Shown here: piece by piece, positions 8,524 through 17,428 of the stretch
Numbering within the stretch: the first letter of the stretch is position 1
Layout of the letters: each line of letters starts with the position of its first letter
Origin: Clostridiales bacterium
GTDB taxonomy: Bacteria; Bacillota; Clostridia; Oscillospirales; QAMX01
Direction of reading: 5' to 3'
Assembly: GCA_003149835.1 (NCBI GenBank)
Contig: QAMX01000097.1
Span: forward strand, 1 to 32,168
DNA: 32,168 nucleotides
Program-made: the position numbers and the translations under genes
Notes under the pieces: model-generated
Seen by the model: the letters and a program-made list of their open reading frames with translations, nothing else
Databases searched by the model: none
Told to the model about the DNA's origin: nothing

Positions 8524-9228
8524 ATGACGAAACGCATACGAATCCGGCTGGCCGCGCTCCCTTTGCTGCTTTGTGCGCTTGCGCTGTTCGCTTCCTGCGG
8601 AGCGGCAAACGGAACGGCTGCCGAAACAGACGTCGCAAAGGCCGGAGCGGATACCTCCGCCGAAATTGCCCCCGCCGCAGAGACAACGGAGATCGATATG
8701 TCTCAGTATGTCGTCAACGACGGCCTCGAATTTTACGATTCGATCGACGAGTTCGTCGCCGCCGTCCGTTCGAAAGACGCAGGCAAGGCAAAAGCCATCC
8801 GTGGGACAAACTGCTACTACGCTCCGAAAGTGCTCCCCGAAAACGCGGAAGTAAAGCAGGTTCGGGTCAGAGAGATTTATGTCTGCATCACCTATTCCAT
8901 CCCAAACAACGTATTTCCCGACGAGTCGGAGAGCTTTACCCGGCAGGCGGATTTTGTCTGGCACAGAGTCGGAAATCCCGAAGTCTATTTGGCCAATCTC
9001 CTCGACAGTTCTCTGGGATATACGGAAATGACCTATAACGGCCGCACATATTATTACTCGCCTTCCTACGGTATACAGAAGCCGGACGACCCGGATAAAA
9101 AGATCTGGGTACACAGCTTTTACTTTCTCAGCGAAGACGGCGAAGTGATACAGGTCAACCTCCCCGCAATCATGAGCGCCGAAGAGGCAGTCGCCTATGC
9201 CGACGTCGAGCGCGTGCCGATCCGGTAG
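8524..9228 (+). CDS. Lipoprotein of unknown function
   Basis: 234 residues from ATG 8524, with AAAGGAGG at 8507-8514 directly after the protease stop. The N-terminus is a type II signal peptide: basic MTKRIRIR, a hydrophobic stretch, then a lipobox ending in FASC with Cys about residue 23. A low-complexity Ala/Thr/Glu linker follows to about residue 58. The remaining domain has many Tyr residues and no motif I recognise. Its close spacing to the protease gene suggests a joint role at the cell surface, as anchor, inhibitor or partner; this is inference from position only. Confidence 0.72.
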   Translation: MTKRIRIRLAALPLLLCALALFASCGAANGTAAETDVAKAGADTSAEIAPAAETTEIDMSQYVVNDGLEFYDSIDEFVAAVRSKDAGKAKAIRGTNCYYAPKVLPENAEVKQVRVREIYVCITYSIPNNVFPDESESFTRQADFVWHRVGNPEVYLANLLDSSLGYTEMTYNGRTYYYSPSYGIQKPDDPDKKIWVHSFYFLSEDGEVIQVNLPAIMSAEEAVAYADVERVPIR

Positions 9229-9253
9229 CCGCCCGCTCCGCCCCCGCACAAAG

Positions 9254-9301
9254 CCGCCCGCCGCAGGACAGAAAACGCTGTCCCGCAGCGGGCGGTTTTT
9301 T
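9254..9301 (+). terminator. Rho-independent terminator of the protease-lipoprotein unit
   Basis: An 18-bp stem with one interior mismatch (9254-9271 with 9278-9295), loop AAAACG, followed by six T (9296-9301). On the minus strand the same hairpin is followed only by CTTTGTG, so it would be a weaker stop for the converging transporter gene. Confidence 0.85.
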
Positions 9302-9355
9302 CAGGCAGCCGTGCTGTTCACGATTTCCACAGCCGGTCTCTCCAAAGCATTGGCT

Positions 9356-10306
9356 TTACAAAAGCGACGAGATCAGCGGAATCGTCACCGCGGACAGCAG
9401 CGTCGAGAGGAAAACGCCGACCGAGGCCGTCTTCTCGTCGCCGCCGTATTCCTTGGACAGAATCACACAGAACACCGCGCACGGCATTCCGGCGACGAGC
9501 ACGGGGATGCCGCGCGTCATCGGGTCGAGCGGCAGCGGCAGCAGGCAGACCAGCATCAGCAGCGGCAGCGCCAGCAGTCGCAGCACGCAAACGCCCCAGA
9601 CGCGCAGGTTTTTCACAACCGCGCCGGGCTTTACCGTGGCGAGAACGCTGCCGATGACGATCATCGACAGCGGCACGGTCGTGTCGCCGAGCGCGTCGAG
9701 GCCCTTCCAGAGCGCGCCCTGATAAAAGGCGTCGTAAAATTTCGTCCCGTCGACGAGCGGAGAGACGAGGAAAAGCACCACGCCGAGCAGCACGCCCAGC
9801 GTCCCCGGGTTCAGAAACATCTCGCGCTTGCGCATGGCGACGTCCGTGCGGCCGTGCCGTAGCAGCCAGATGCCCAGCGAATAGGCGAGGATGTTGAACG
9901 GCAGGTTGAAAAACGCGCCGTAAAAGATCGCCTCCTCGCCGAGGACGGCGCGGAGCACCGGAAAGCCCATATAGGCGGCGTTAGAAAAGATGATCATAAA
10001 CTGATAGACGCCGCGCGTTTTTTCGTCGGCGCGGACGAGCCGGACATAGAGAAAGCCCATCGCCGTCGCAAGCACATAATAGCCCGCGCTGATCGCGAGC
10101 AGAACGCCGCTGCGCTTCATGCTTTCAGCCGAAAACGGCTGCGCCATAAACGTCGCTATGTACATCGCGGGCATGGTGACGCGCGAAATCAGCGCCGAAA
10201 CCTTGTCCGAGCCGGTCTTGTCGATCAGGCCGGCCTTGGCCGCGGCGAACCCGACCGCCATCAGCACGAACAGCATCAAAAGCTGTTCGGAAACCTCTGC
10301 ATTCAC
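9356..10306 (-). CDS. AEC family transporter (auxin efflux carrier type)
   Basis: 316 residues with about 10 hydrophobic segments. The N-terminal half has the family's LLMLFVLMAVGFAAAKAGLID start and the FSNAAYMGFPV segment; the C-terminal half ends in TLLSAVTIPLISSLL. Bacterial AEC members export or exchange organic acids such as malate or malonate; the substrate is not readable here. The start is GTG 10306, which overlaps the stop of the RNase M5 gene (GTGA), with GGAGG about 10 nt upstream inside that gene, so translation is probably coupled. An ATG at 10302 is out of frame. Confidence 0.85.
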   Translation of the reverse strand: MNAEVSEQLLMLFVLMAVGFAAAKAGLIDKTGSDKVSALISRVTMPAMYIATFMAQPFSAESMKRSGVLLAISAGYYVLATAMGFLYVRLVRADEKTRGVYQFMIIFSNAAYMGFPVLRAVLGEEAIFYGAFFNLPFNILAYSLGIWLLRHGRTDVAMRKREMFLNPGTLGVLLGVVLFLVSPLVDGTKFYDAFYQGALWKGLDALGDTTVPLSMIVIGSVLATVKPGAVVKNLRVWGVCVLRLLALPLLMLVCLLPLPLDPMTRGIPVLVAGMPCAVFCVILSKEYGGDEKTASVGVFLSTLLSAVTIPLISSLL

Positions 10307-11094
10307 TGGGAATCAACCTCCGTCTGTTCCAGAAACGTCTGATATTTTCGCCGGTACGCGGGCAGGTCCAGCAGCTGCGTAAGCGCGTTCACCGACAGGT
10401 GCGCGGGCAGGTCCAGCGCCGCGAGCAGCGCGGCGCGCTTCCGCGCGCTGTCCGCGCGGCCGAAAAAGCCGCGCTCATAGAGCTCCGCGCGCGTCACGGG
10501 CGGAAAGCCCGGCGGCTTGTCCGCCGCCGCGCCGGCGCTGGGGGGCGTCACACCCGTCCCGGGCAATGAGCCGCCGCGCTCACAAAAACCGCCCTCCGTC
10601 TGCGCGGGCGGCGGCGTATTCTTCCAACCGGCGGCCGCCTGATTCTCCGCGCCGCCGGCTTCCGCGGAAAAGGGCAAATCGCCGCCGGCCTCCCGGCTTT
10701 CCGCGCTCATGCCGAGCGGCGTGGCGCCCGCGGCGAGCAGCGCGGCGCGGATGACCTCCGCGCTCATGCCCTCGACGCCGAGCAGCCCCTCGGCGCTGCG
10801 CCGGTTTTTGCGGCGTTCCTTGCCTTTTACGGCCGGCACATAGGCCATCTTGACCGCCGCGCCGCGAAGCTTACTGCGCAGGCGGTTTCGGATCAGAAAA
10901 CCGGCCGCGTCGCTGTCGGTCAGGAGGATGAGCCCGCGCTCGGCGGCGACGGTTTCCAGAAGCCGGCGCTTTTCGGCGCTGCGCAGCGCCGAAAAGCCGC
11001 CCAGCTCGATCACAAGCGTGTCGACCGCAGCGCGGACGGCGTGCGCGTCGTAGCGCCCCTCGACGGCGACGGCCTCGCGGATTTTCAGCTTCAT
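10303..11094 (-). CDS. rnmV: Ribonuclease M5 (5S rRNA maturation)
   Basis: 263 residues from ATG 11094 with GAGGAGG 9 nt upstream. The N-terminal Toprim domain has the catalytic Glu12 (VEGRYD) and the Asp60/Asp62 pair (LTDSDAAG). RNase M5 trims 5S rRNA precursors with help from ribosomal protein L18. A GLLGVEGMSAEVIRAAL segment (residues 104-120) and the C-terminal TRAELYERGFFG domain match the family. Unusually, residues about 128-197 form a Pro/Gly/Ala-rich insert between the two domains, making it far longer than the common 180-190 residues. It ends by overlapping the AEC transporter gene. Confidence 0.85.
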   Translation of the reverse strand: MKLKIREAVAVEGRYDAHAVRAAVDTLVIELGGFSALRSAEKRRLLETVAAERGLILLTDSDAAGFLIRNRLRSKLRGAAVKMAYVPAVKGKERRKNRRSAEGLLGVEGMSAEVIRAALLAAGATPLGMSAESREAGGDLPFSAEAGGAENQAAAGWKNTPPPAQTEGGFCERGGSLPGTGVTPPSAGAAADKPPGFPPVTRAELYERGFFGRADSARKRAALLAALDLPAHLSVNALTQLLDLPAYRRKYQTFLEQTEVDSQ

Positions 11095-11202
11095 GGTTCT
11101 TCGCCTCCTCTGCGCCGCGGCCGGGCGGGATGGGGTGGAAAATCGTTTATCACCTGCGTCCGCCGTTTTTCAGCCGCCGCCCGCCGCGTGTCTCCGCCGC
11201 GT

Positions 11203-11763
11203 TTACGACGGCGTTTTCGCCGGACCGAGCAGCGTTTTCATCGAGATCGTCACCGCGTCCACGCCTGTTTTGAGAATTTTCTCAGCCATCCCCTTCGACT
11301 GAATCAGCCCGCCGGCGATCAGAGGGATATTCAGCCGGGCGCGCAGCCCCGGAAACAGCGGCGTACACAGCGCGGGCAGCAGCTCCACATAGTCGGGGCG
11401 GCATTTTTCGACGGCCGCGAGGCTTTTTTCCAGCGCGCTGCTGTCGATCAGAAAGCAGCGCTGCACCGCGGTCACGCCTAAGCGCCGGCAGGCGGTGATG
11501 ACCGGCGGGCGCGTGCTGATCACGCCGGCGGGCGCGAGGCGGCCGCACAGGTATTCCGCGCCGTATTCGTCGGCGGAGAGGCCGCGGATCAGATCGATGT
11601 GGATCATGCCGCGCTTGTCCGCGCTTTTGAGGCGGGCAAAAATCTCGTCGAGGTCGGCGAGATGGCTGTGCATGAGCACGCAGAGTGAATATTCGCTTTC
11701 GAGAAACCGGCGCAGCTGCGCGAAGTCGTTGACGGCGGGGATAATCCCGCGGATTTCGGTCAT
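11203..11763 (-). CDS. glpP: Glycerol-3-phosphate responsive antiterminator GlpP
   Basis: 186 residues from ATG 11763 with AGGAGGG 8 nt upstream; a TTG three bases earlier is also possible. Family hallmarks are all present: MIHIDLIRGLSADEYG, VISTRPPVITACRRLG, QRCFLIDSSAL, PDYVELLPAL and IPLIAGGLI. GlpP is a TIM-barrel RNA-binding protein that, with glycerol-3-phosphate, prevents termination in leaders of glp genes in Bacillus. No glpF, glpK or glpD gene lies in this window, so its targets are elsewhere. The 108 bp to rnmV contain no feature I can name. Confidence 0.88.
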   Translation of the reverse strand: MTEIRGIIPAVNDFAQLRRFLESEYSLCVLMHSHLADLDEIFARLKSADKRGMIHIDLIRGLSADEYGAEYLCGRLAPAGVISTRPPVITACRRLGVTAVQRCFLIDSSALEKSLAAVEKCRPDYVELLPALCTPLFPGLRARLNIPLIAGGLIQSKGMAEKILKTGVDAVTISMKTLLGPAKTPS

Positions 11764-11829
11764 CAAAAGCTCCCTCCTGTCCGGTTTGTTAAAAACGCCG
11801 CCGGCGCTTCAAGCATGGCGCGGCGGATT

Positions 11830-12312
11830 TTACCCCGCAAAGGCCGCCGCCGTGCCGGTGAGAAAGAAAGCCGCGCCGCAGATGGCGCGCAGAACGCCGC
11901 GCACCTCGTCGGACGGCACGCGGTTTAAAACCAGCTCCGCCGCGGCCGCAAAGCCGAGCCCCGCCAGGCCGCCGCAGAAAACGGCCGTCGGATACGCCGC
12001 GCCGGCCATCGCGATAAAGACCGCGCCCGGAACCGCCCCATGCTCCACAAACGGGTGCTCGCTCAGAAACAGCACCGCCGTCCCGAGCGCAAAGCAGAGC
12101 AGCCCCGCGCTCTTGACCGAGAAGCCGCCGCATAGAACGGCCGCCAGCACGGCGAGGATCATCAGCGTCACGTCGCCGCACAGCCGCATGCCGAGCGCGC
12201 CGCGGCGGCGCGCCAGCGCCGCCAGGCGTTCCTTTGACACATGCCCGCTGCCAAACGCCGCCAGAATCGTCAGCGCCGCCGCATAGAGCATGGCCCGGTA
12301 AAAAGCCCCCAT
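11830..12312 (-). CDS. Small integral membrane protein, unknown
   Basis: 160 residues from ATG 12312 (MGAFYRAMLYAAAL), with GAGG about 9 nt upstream; a much longer in-frame extension to 12684 runs through the N-acetyltransferase gene and is not real. There are about five hydrophobic segments and a short basic loop (KERLAALARRRGALGMR). The pattern suggests a 4-5 helix inner-membrane protein. No family is recognised. It lies 66 bp upstream of glpP on the same strand. Confidence 0.55.
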   Translation of the reverse strand: MGAFYRAMLYAAALTILAAFGSGHVSKERLAALARRRGALGMRLCGDVTLMILAVLAAVLCGGFSVKSAGLLCFALGTAVLFLSEHPFVEHGAVPGAVFIAMAGAAYPTAVFCGGLAGLGFAAAAELVLNRVPSDEVRGVLRAICGAAFFLTGTAAAFAG

Positions 12313-12478
12313 CCAAATCAACCTCGTTTCTGCGGAACGTCCCTCATCCGATACGGGCGGCCGCAAGAAACTGTATGCAAAGGCCGCGCCGGTTATGCGC
12401 GGCAGACGGGGAAAACGGCGCGGAAACCGCCGGACGGACGCGCAGAGCCATACCCCTGCGGAGCATCCGGCGCGGCTT

Positions 12479-13246
12479 TTACGCCTCTTCGCCGAGCCCG
12501 AACACCTCTTTGAAAATTTTTCTCCGCTCCGCCTCGTCGGGCGTGCTCGCTTCGCAGGCGTCGCCGCGGAAAATTTTATACGCCGGCCCGTCGAAGGTAT
12601 GGCGTTCCGCGCCGCGGCGGATGGAAAGCATATAGCCCTTGTTGAACGGCGATTCCGGCGCTTTTTCGCACCAGAAGCAGGCATAGACGAAATCGCAGGG
12701 GAACTGCACGTCCTCGTTGAACGAATACACGTCCCGCCAGCCGTCTCCGTGCCGCTCCGTCAGAACCTTGCCGAGCAGCTCGTCGTCCCGCAGGCCGTAG
12801 ACGAACCCGCTCTGCTCAAATTCCCCGCCGGCGGTATAGGGGATCGGAAACAGCGGGATCCGCGCGCCGACGCCGACGTCGCAGAGAAACTCGTCCCCGT
12901 CCGCCGTCTTGACGCGCAGCACCTGGTGCCGCCGCTTCGGAACGGTCTGCTCGCCGCGCCAGTAGCGCGCCACGTAATCGGTGACGGCAAAGCCGAGGTC
13001 GCGGAGCAGCTCGCCGAAGAGCCGGTTCAGCTCAAAGCAGAAGCCGCCGCGCCGCCGCACGACGACCTTGTCAAACAGGTCGTCTATATCCAGCGAAATG
13101 CGTCTGCCCGCCAGGATATCGAGGTTTTCATACGGCACCGCCTGCAAGTGCGCATATTGGAGCTGCGCGAGGGCCGCGGCGGTCGGCGCGGCGTCGCCGG
13201 AAAAACCGATCCGGCTGAGATATTGCCCGATTTGCTGTCGATTCAT
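12479..13246 (-). CDS. Arylamine N-acetyltransferase
   Basis: 255 residues from ATG 13246 (MNRQQIGQYLSRIGF), with GAGG 7 nt upstream; the open frame reaching 14194 is a high-GC artefact. The Cys-His-Asp triad of NAT enzymes is visible: Cys in RRGGFCFELN, His in RRHQVLRV and Asp in LCDVGVGARIP. The N-terminal PYENLDIL segment is also typical. These cytoplasmic enzymes move acetyl from acetyl-CoA to arylamines and hydrazines. It lies between yigZ and the small membrane protein gene on the same strand. The 146 bp upstream hold an inverted repeat (13285-13293 with 13312-13320) without a T tract. Confidence 0.88.
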   Translation of the reverse strand: MNRQQIGQYLSRIGFSGDAAPTAAALAQLQYAHLQAVPYENLDILAGRRISLDIDDLFDKVVVRRRGGFCFELNRLFGELLRDLGFAVTDYVARYWRGEQTVPKRRHQVLRVKTADGDEFLCDVGVGARIPLFPIPYTAGGEFEQSGFVYGLRDDELLGKVLTERHGDGWRDVYSFNEDVQFPCDFVYACFWCEKAPESPFNKGYMLSIRRGAERHTFDGPAYKIFRGDACEASTPDEAERRKIFKEVFGLGEEA

Positions 13247-13392
13247 AGAGCGCCTCTTTTCCCTGTTATTTTTTTCTGTATCGGCGGTTCCGCCGCCGCG
13301 CTGACTACCGCGCGGAACCGTTTTGGCCAAACGGCGCGGTTTTCCACGGCCGGGCCGGTCTGCGCCGTCTTTCAGCCGCCGCCGCGGGGCCG

Positions 13393-14034
13393 TTAGTCTT
13401 CGTCCCGGCGAACTGCGCTCAGCCGTTCGCCGGCGGCCTCGGCCGCAACGCGGCCCGCCGTCTTTTCCATCAGCAGGCTTTTCAGCGCCGGAACGGCCTC
13501 CGGCGGCGCGTCCAGCAGCACAGCTACGTCGCCGCCGTATTCCGGTTCGCCGACGCCGACGCCGGCCTCCTTTCTGAGCAGAGGCTCGGCGCGCGCCCAG
13601 TCGGCGTATGTGAACCGGCAGCGCAGCAGCGCGCGCGGCAGCATGTCGTAGATTCCCGCCGCGCCGAGCGCCGCGGCGGCCGACGCGGCGTAAGCGCGCA
13701 CCAGCCCGTTGGCGCCCAGCAGCGTGCCGCCGAAATAGCGCGTCACCACAAGACAGCAATCGGTCACGCCGGCGCGCGTCAGCACTTCGAGCGCCGGCCG
13801 GCCCGCCGTGCCCTGCGGTTCGCCGTCGTCGGAAAAGCGCACGGTGTTCTGGGCGCGCAGCAGATAGCAGTAGACGTTGTGAGAGGCGTCGCGGTGCTTC
13901 GCGGAGACCGCGGCGACAAAGCGCCGCGCCTCCTCCTCGGTCTCCGCATGCGCGAGCGCGCCGATAAAGCGCGATTTTTTTTCGATCAACACGGCCTCGC
14001 CGCTGCCGGTGGTCGCGTACAGCGGCGCGCTCAT
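13393..14034 (-). CDS. yigZ: YigZ/IMPACT family protein
   Basis: 213 residues. The family core is clear: KSRFIGAL, HNVYCYLLR, FSDDGEPQGTAGRPAL and VVTRYFGGTLLGANGLVRAY. A C-terminal ferredoxin-like domain (DUF1949 type) follows. YigZ proteins are conserved cytoplasmic proteins related to the eukaryotic translational regulator IMPACT; a role in translation control is assumed. The ATG at 14034 overlaps the hflX stop (ATGA), so the two are probably translationally coupled. Confidence 0.9.
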   Translation of the reverse strand: MSAPLYATTGSGEAVLIEKKSRFIGALAHAETEEEARRFVAAVSAKHRDASHNVYCYLLRAQNTVRFSDDGEPQGTAGRPALEVLTRAGVTDCCLVVTRYFGGTLLGANGLVRAYAASAAAALGAAGIYDMLPRALLRCRFTYADWARAEPLLRKEAGVGVGEPEYGGDVAVLLDAPPEAVPALKSLLMEKTAGRVAAEAAGERLSAVRRDED

Positions 14035-15350
14035 TCCGGCAGACCGAGCAGCTTGCGGATCTGCCCGTAAAGGCGGCTGTCGCAGGAGCCCTTGACGGCG
14101 ATTCCGTCGTCGAGGTACTCGGCCGAATCGACGCGGGCGCTGTCGTAGAGCTGTTCGAGCACGCCGGCGCGCGCATAGGGGAGCTTGATGTCAAAATCGA
14201 CGCGGCGCTTTGAGACCGCGGCCTGAATCATCTCGACGAGGCGGCCGAGGTTGCGCCCGGTTGCAGCGCTGATACAGACGGTATTCTCCGACTCGGCGAC
14301 GAGCGCGTCGGCGTCGCAGAGGTCGCATTTGTTGTAAACCGCGATGCGCGGAACGCCCTCGGCGCAGAGCTCGTCGGCGAGCTGCTCGGTGACGCGGATC
14401 TGCTCTTCGCGCTGCGGGTTGGACGCGTCGATGACATGCAGCACCAGATCGGCGTAGGAAAGCTCCTCTAATGTGGCGCGGAACGCGGAGACGAGCTGGT
14501 GCGGCAGGCTGCGGATAAAGCCGACCGTATCGGTCAGCAGAATCTCCGAGCGGTCGGGCAGCGTGACGCTGCGCGTCGTCGGGTCGAGGGTGTCGAAGAG
14601 GCGGTCGGCGGTGTGAACGGCGGCGCCGCCCTCGGGCGCGGCCAAAGCGTTTAAGAGCGTCGACTTTCCGGCGTTGGTGTAGCCGACGAGCGCGACGAGG
14701 GGGATCTCGCTCTTTTCGCGCCGCCGCCGCTGCTCGCCGCGCACCTTGCGCACGGCTTCGAGCTCGGCTTCCAGCCGCGTGATGCGCGCGCGGATGTGGC
14801 GGCGGTCGGTTTCGAGCTTTGTCTCGCCGGGGCCGCGCGTGCCGATGGGGCTTTTGCCGCCGGAGCTCGTCTGCCGCGAGAGGTTCCTGCCCTGTCCGGC
14901 CAGGCGCGGCAGCAGGTATCGATACTGCGCGAGGGCGACTTGCAGCTTGCCCTCGGCGGTCGAGGCGCGCGAGGCGAAGATATCGAGGATGACGCCGGTG
15001 CGGTCCATGACCGGACAGTCGAGCTTTTCCTCCAAATTTTTCATCTGCACCGGCGAGAGGTCGTTGTCAAAGACGACGAGCGCGGCGTCAAAATTTTTGA
15101 CCGCCTCGGCGATCTCGGCGCATTTTCCCTCGCCGATCAGCGTCGCCGGCTCCGGCGACTGCCGGTTCTGAATGGCGCGGAGCACGACCTCGCCGCCCGC
15201 GGTTTCGACGAGCGCTTCCAGCTCGTCGAGCGTTTCGTCGGTCGAGGCGAGCGCTTCGTCGCGCACAGCGGCGTTGACGCCGACGGCGATGACGCGCTCG
15301 CGGCTCTCCGCGCCGTTGCCGTCCGTGTGGATCGTTCGGTTGTTTTCCAT
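14031..15350 (-). CDS. hflX: GTPase HflX
   Basis: 439 residues from ATG 15350 (MENNRTIHTD); an ATG 18 bases earlier (MRKTETMENN) is also possible, and GAGG sits between them. It contains the HflX N-terminal domain, the signature GGKSPIGTRGPGETKLETDR (residues 164-183), Walker A in VGYTNAGKST (222-231), DTVGFI, and the NKCD guanine site. HflX binds the 50S subunit and splits stalled or stressed ribosomes using GTP. It is the first gene of the hflX-yigZ pair, behind a terminator that closes the khpB unit. Confidence 0.93.
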   Translation of the reverse strand: MENNRTIHTDGNGAESRERVIAVGVNAAVRDEALASTDETLDELEALVETAGGEVVLRAIQNRQSPEPATLIGEGKCAEIAEAVKNFDAALVVFDNDLSPVQMKNLEEKLDCPVMDRTGVILDIFASRASTAEGKLQVALAQYRYLLPRLAGQGRNLSRQTSSGGKSPIGTRGPGETKLETDRRHIRARITRLEAELEAVRKVRGEQRRRREKSEIPLVALVGYTNAGKSTLLNALAAPEGGAAVHTADRLFDTLDPTTRSVTLPDRSEILLTDTVGFIRSLPHQLVSAFRATLEELSYADLVLHVIDASNPQREEQIRVTEQLADELCAEGVPRIAVYNKCDLCDADALVAESENTVCISAATGRNLGRLVEMIQAAVSKRRVDFDIKLPYARAGVLEQLYDSARVDSAEYLDDGIAVKGSCDSRLYGQIRKLLGLPE

Positions 15351-15486
15351 AGTTTCCGTTTTCCTCATTCCGTTCGATATGCCCGGCCGCACGGCGGCGG
15401 TCGGGGCGCGCCCCTGTGTGAAACAATCCGCACCGGCCGAGCCGCGCGGGCGGCCGCTTTTCTGCCGCCCGCCGCCCTGTCCTTTG

Positions 15487-15518
15487 AAAAAGAGCACGGA
15501 AAAGCCTGTTTTCCGTGC
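15487..15518 (-). terminator. Terminator of the rpmH-khpB unit
   Basis: A 10-bp perfect stem (15494-15503 with 15509-15518) with a 5-nt loop. On the minus strand it is followed by TCTTTTTC. It starts only 8 bp after the khpB stop. Confidence 0.8.
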
Positions 15519-15526
15519 CCTCCGTT

Positions 15527-16327
15527 TTATTTTGTTTCGCCTGTCCCGTTATTGGAGTTGGGATTGGGGTTGCGGGGACGGCCGCCTCTGCCGCCGCGGG
15601 ACCGGTGGCCGCCGCGCGGGCGCGAGCCTGCCGGACGCGGAGCGCCCTGTCCCTGCGAGCCGCCCTTTCCCGCCGCACCGGCCGCTTCTCCGCCCTCGGG
15701 CGCGACCACGACGCGCCGGTTCGGCTCCTGGCCGGTCGAGAACGTCGTCACGCCGTCGATCTCCTGGATTCTGGCGTGGATGATGCGGCGGTCGTGCGAG
15801 ACCATCGGTTCCAGCGCGATGCTGCGGTTGTACTTGACGGCGCGCTCGGCCGTTTTCTCGGCCATCCGTTTTAAGTATTCCTCGCGCTTCTCCCGGTAAT
15901 TCTCGGAATTGATCGAAACCTTGACGAATTTTTCCTCGCCGCGGTTGACCGCCAGCGCGGTGATATACTGAATCGCGTCGAGCGTCTCGCCGCGGCGGCC
16001 GATGATGATGCCCATATCGTCGCCTTCGAGCGTGACGTTGACCCGATCGTCCTCCTCCGCCACGCGCAGGCCGGCGGAAACGGACATCCTGTCGAACAGC
16101 CCTTTCAGAAACGCCTCGGTTCTCTTCGCCGCTCCCGCGTCGTAGAAAACGCGCACGCGCGCGATCTTGTCGCCGAAGCCGAACAGACCGCTTTTCTTCT
16201 GGTCGATCAGCTCATAGGTGATCTCCTCGCGGGGCACGCCGAGCTGTTCCAGCGCCTTTTCGACGGCTCTTTCCAGCGCGTCGTTGATGTTCTTGGCGCT
16301 GCCTTCCACGTCTATATAATTATTCAT
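15527..16327 (-). CDS. khpB: RNA-binding protein KhpB (Jag/SpoIIIJ-associated)
   Basis: 266 residues from ATG 16327, which overlaps the yidC stop (ATGAATAA); an in-frame ATG at 16339 would leave no room for the AGAGG site. It has a Jag N-terminal domain (residues about 1-50, with KKSGLFGFGDK), a KH domain with IIIGRRGETLDAIQ, and an R3H domain with ALEPMVSHDRRIIHARIQ. These proteins bind RNA and affect cell elongation and division. The C-terminal 60 residues are a Gly/Arg/Pro-rich tail (RPRGGHRSRGGRGGRPR), longer than usual and possibly an extra RNA-binding segment. Confidence 0.93.
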   Translation of the reverse strand: MNNYIDVEGSAKNINDALERAVEKALEQLGVPREEITYELIDQKKSGLFGFGDKIARVRVFYDAGAAKRTEAFLKGLFDRMSVSAGLRVAEEDDRVNVTLEGDDMGIIIGRRGETLDAIQYITALAVNRGEEKFVKVSINSENYREKREEYLKRMAEKTAERAVKYNRSIALEPMVSHDRRIIHARIQEIDGVTTFSTGQEPNRRVVVAPEGGEAAGAAGKGGSQGQGAPRPAGSRPRGGHRSRGGRGGRPRNPNPNSNNGTGETK

Positions 16328-17399
16328 CGTCGTCTTCATCCTCTTCGTCGCCGCCGGCCGCTTCTGTCTCTTCGGAAAGACCGTTCGGTTCGTCTCCGGC
16401 GCTGTCCTCAGGCGGCGTTACTTCCTCTCCGGTCGTCTCGACGACCGGCTTGGGCTTTTTCTTGGCCTTCACAGGCTCCGGCTCGACCGCGCCGTAGCGT
16501 TTTTTCGCCACAACCATCAGCAGCGGCTCCTGCGCGCCGGAAAGAATGTTGTTGACAATCCAGTAAAGCGTCAGACCCGCCGGCAGCGTAAAGCCGATGA
16601 CCAGCGACATGATCGGCATAAAATACAGCATCATCTTCGAGGTGTTGGCCGCGCTCGCCGCCGCCGAACCCTGAACCGAGGCCGCGTTGAGCTTCTGCGT
16701 CAGCAGGCTCATCAGATACGCCGTAATCGCCGAGATGACCGGCAGGATCGCCAGCAGATTGATCGGGCTGTAACTCGGCATATCCCCGAGGTCAAGGCCC
16801 AAAAAGCCGAAATGAATCTCAAACAGCCCCTCGTATTCGGGGTGCTCCGCTTTCAGCCGGTCGACGTTGCCCGCCAGCGCCTGCGCGAGGCTCAGCTCGT
16901 CGACGCGGCCGGCCTTGATCTGCTTGTTCAGCTTCTCCATCCATTTTCCGCCGTCGCCGGTTTCGTCGATATAGAGGCCGTTGGCGTAATCCTGCGAGAG
17001 CTGACTGGCGACCGCCGTGACCGCCGCCTTATCCCTGTCGAGCATCAGATAATGCACGGGTTTGTAAATGACGCCGTACAGTCCGAGAATGATCACCAGC
17101 ACCAGCAGCGTCGGCAGGCATCCGCCGAGCATACTCACGCCCTCGTCCTTATAGAGCTTCTGGACCTCCTCGGAGTATTTCTGCTTGTTGTTCTTATACT
17201 TTTTTTCCAGCGCCGCCATCTTCGGCGCGATCCGCTGCTGGTCGATCATGCCCTTTTTCGATTTGAGCTGGAGCGGGAACAGCAGCACCTTCGTGACAAC
17301 CGTAAAGATAATGATGGCAAGGCCGAAATTGCTCGTCAGCGTCGTCATGATAAACTTCATGATGACGGCGAACAGATCGGTTACGAGCGGGATATACAT
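16320..17399 (-). CDS. yidC: Membrane protein insertase YidC/OxaI
   Basis: 359 residues from ATG 17399 with GGAGGAAG upstream. It is a five-helix Oxa1-type insertase, without the large N-terminal periplasmic domain of Gram-negative YidC. The first helix holds TVVTKVLLFPLQLK, where Lys37 takes the place of the groove Arg found in many homologues. A basic coiled cytoplasmic hairpin follows (KMAALEKKYKNNKQKYSEEV). Between helices 2 and 3 is an extended outside loop, residues about 120-200. The C-terminal tail switches from Lys-rich (KAKKKPKP) to strongly acidic (EEDEDDDE). It inserts small membrane proteins with or without SecYEG. Confidence 0.95.
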   Translation of the reverse strand: MYIPLVTDLFAVIMKFIMTTLTSNFGLAIIIFTVVTKVLLFPLQLKSKKGMIDQQRIAPKMAALEKKYKNNKQKYSEEVQKLYKDEGVSMLGGCLPTLLVLVIILGLYGVIYKPVHYLMLDRDKAAVTAVASQLSQDYANGLYIDETGDGGKWMEKLNKQIKAGRVDELSLAQALAGNVDRLKAEHPEYEGLFEIHFGFLGLDLGDMPSYSPINLLAILPVISAITAYLMSLLTQKLNAASVQGSAAASAANTSKMMLYFMPIMSLVIGFTLPAGLTLYWIVNNILSGAQEPLLMVVAKKRYGAVEPEPVKAKKKPKPVVETTGEEVTPPEDSAGDEPNGLSEETEAAGGDEEDEDDDE

Positions 17400-17428
17400 C
17401 GACTTCCTCCAAATTTAAACAGGGTATG

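Noticed and set aside
12479..14194. One 571-residue minus-strand frame spanning the N-acetyltransferase and part of yigZ/hflX
   Set aside because: Only the last 255 residues match a family. The upstream part is Arg/Ala-rich noise in another frame of yigZ and hflX, typical of high GC.
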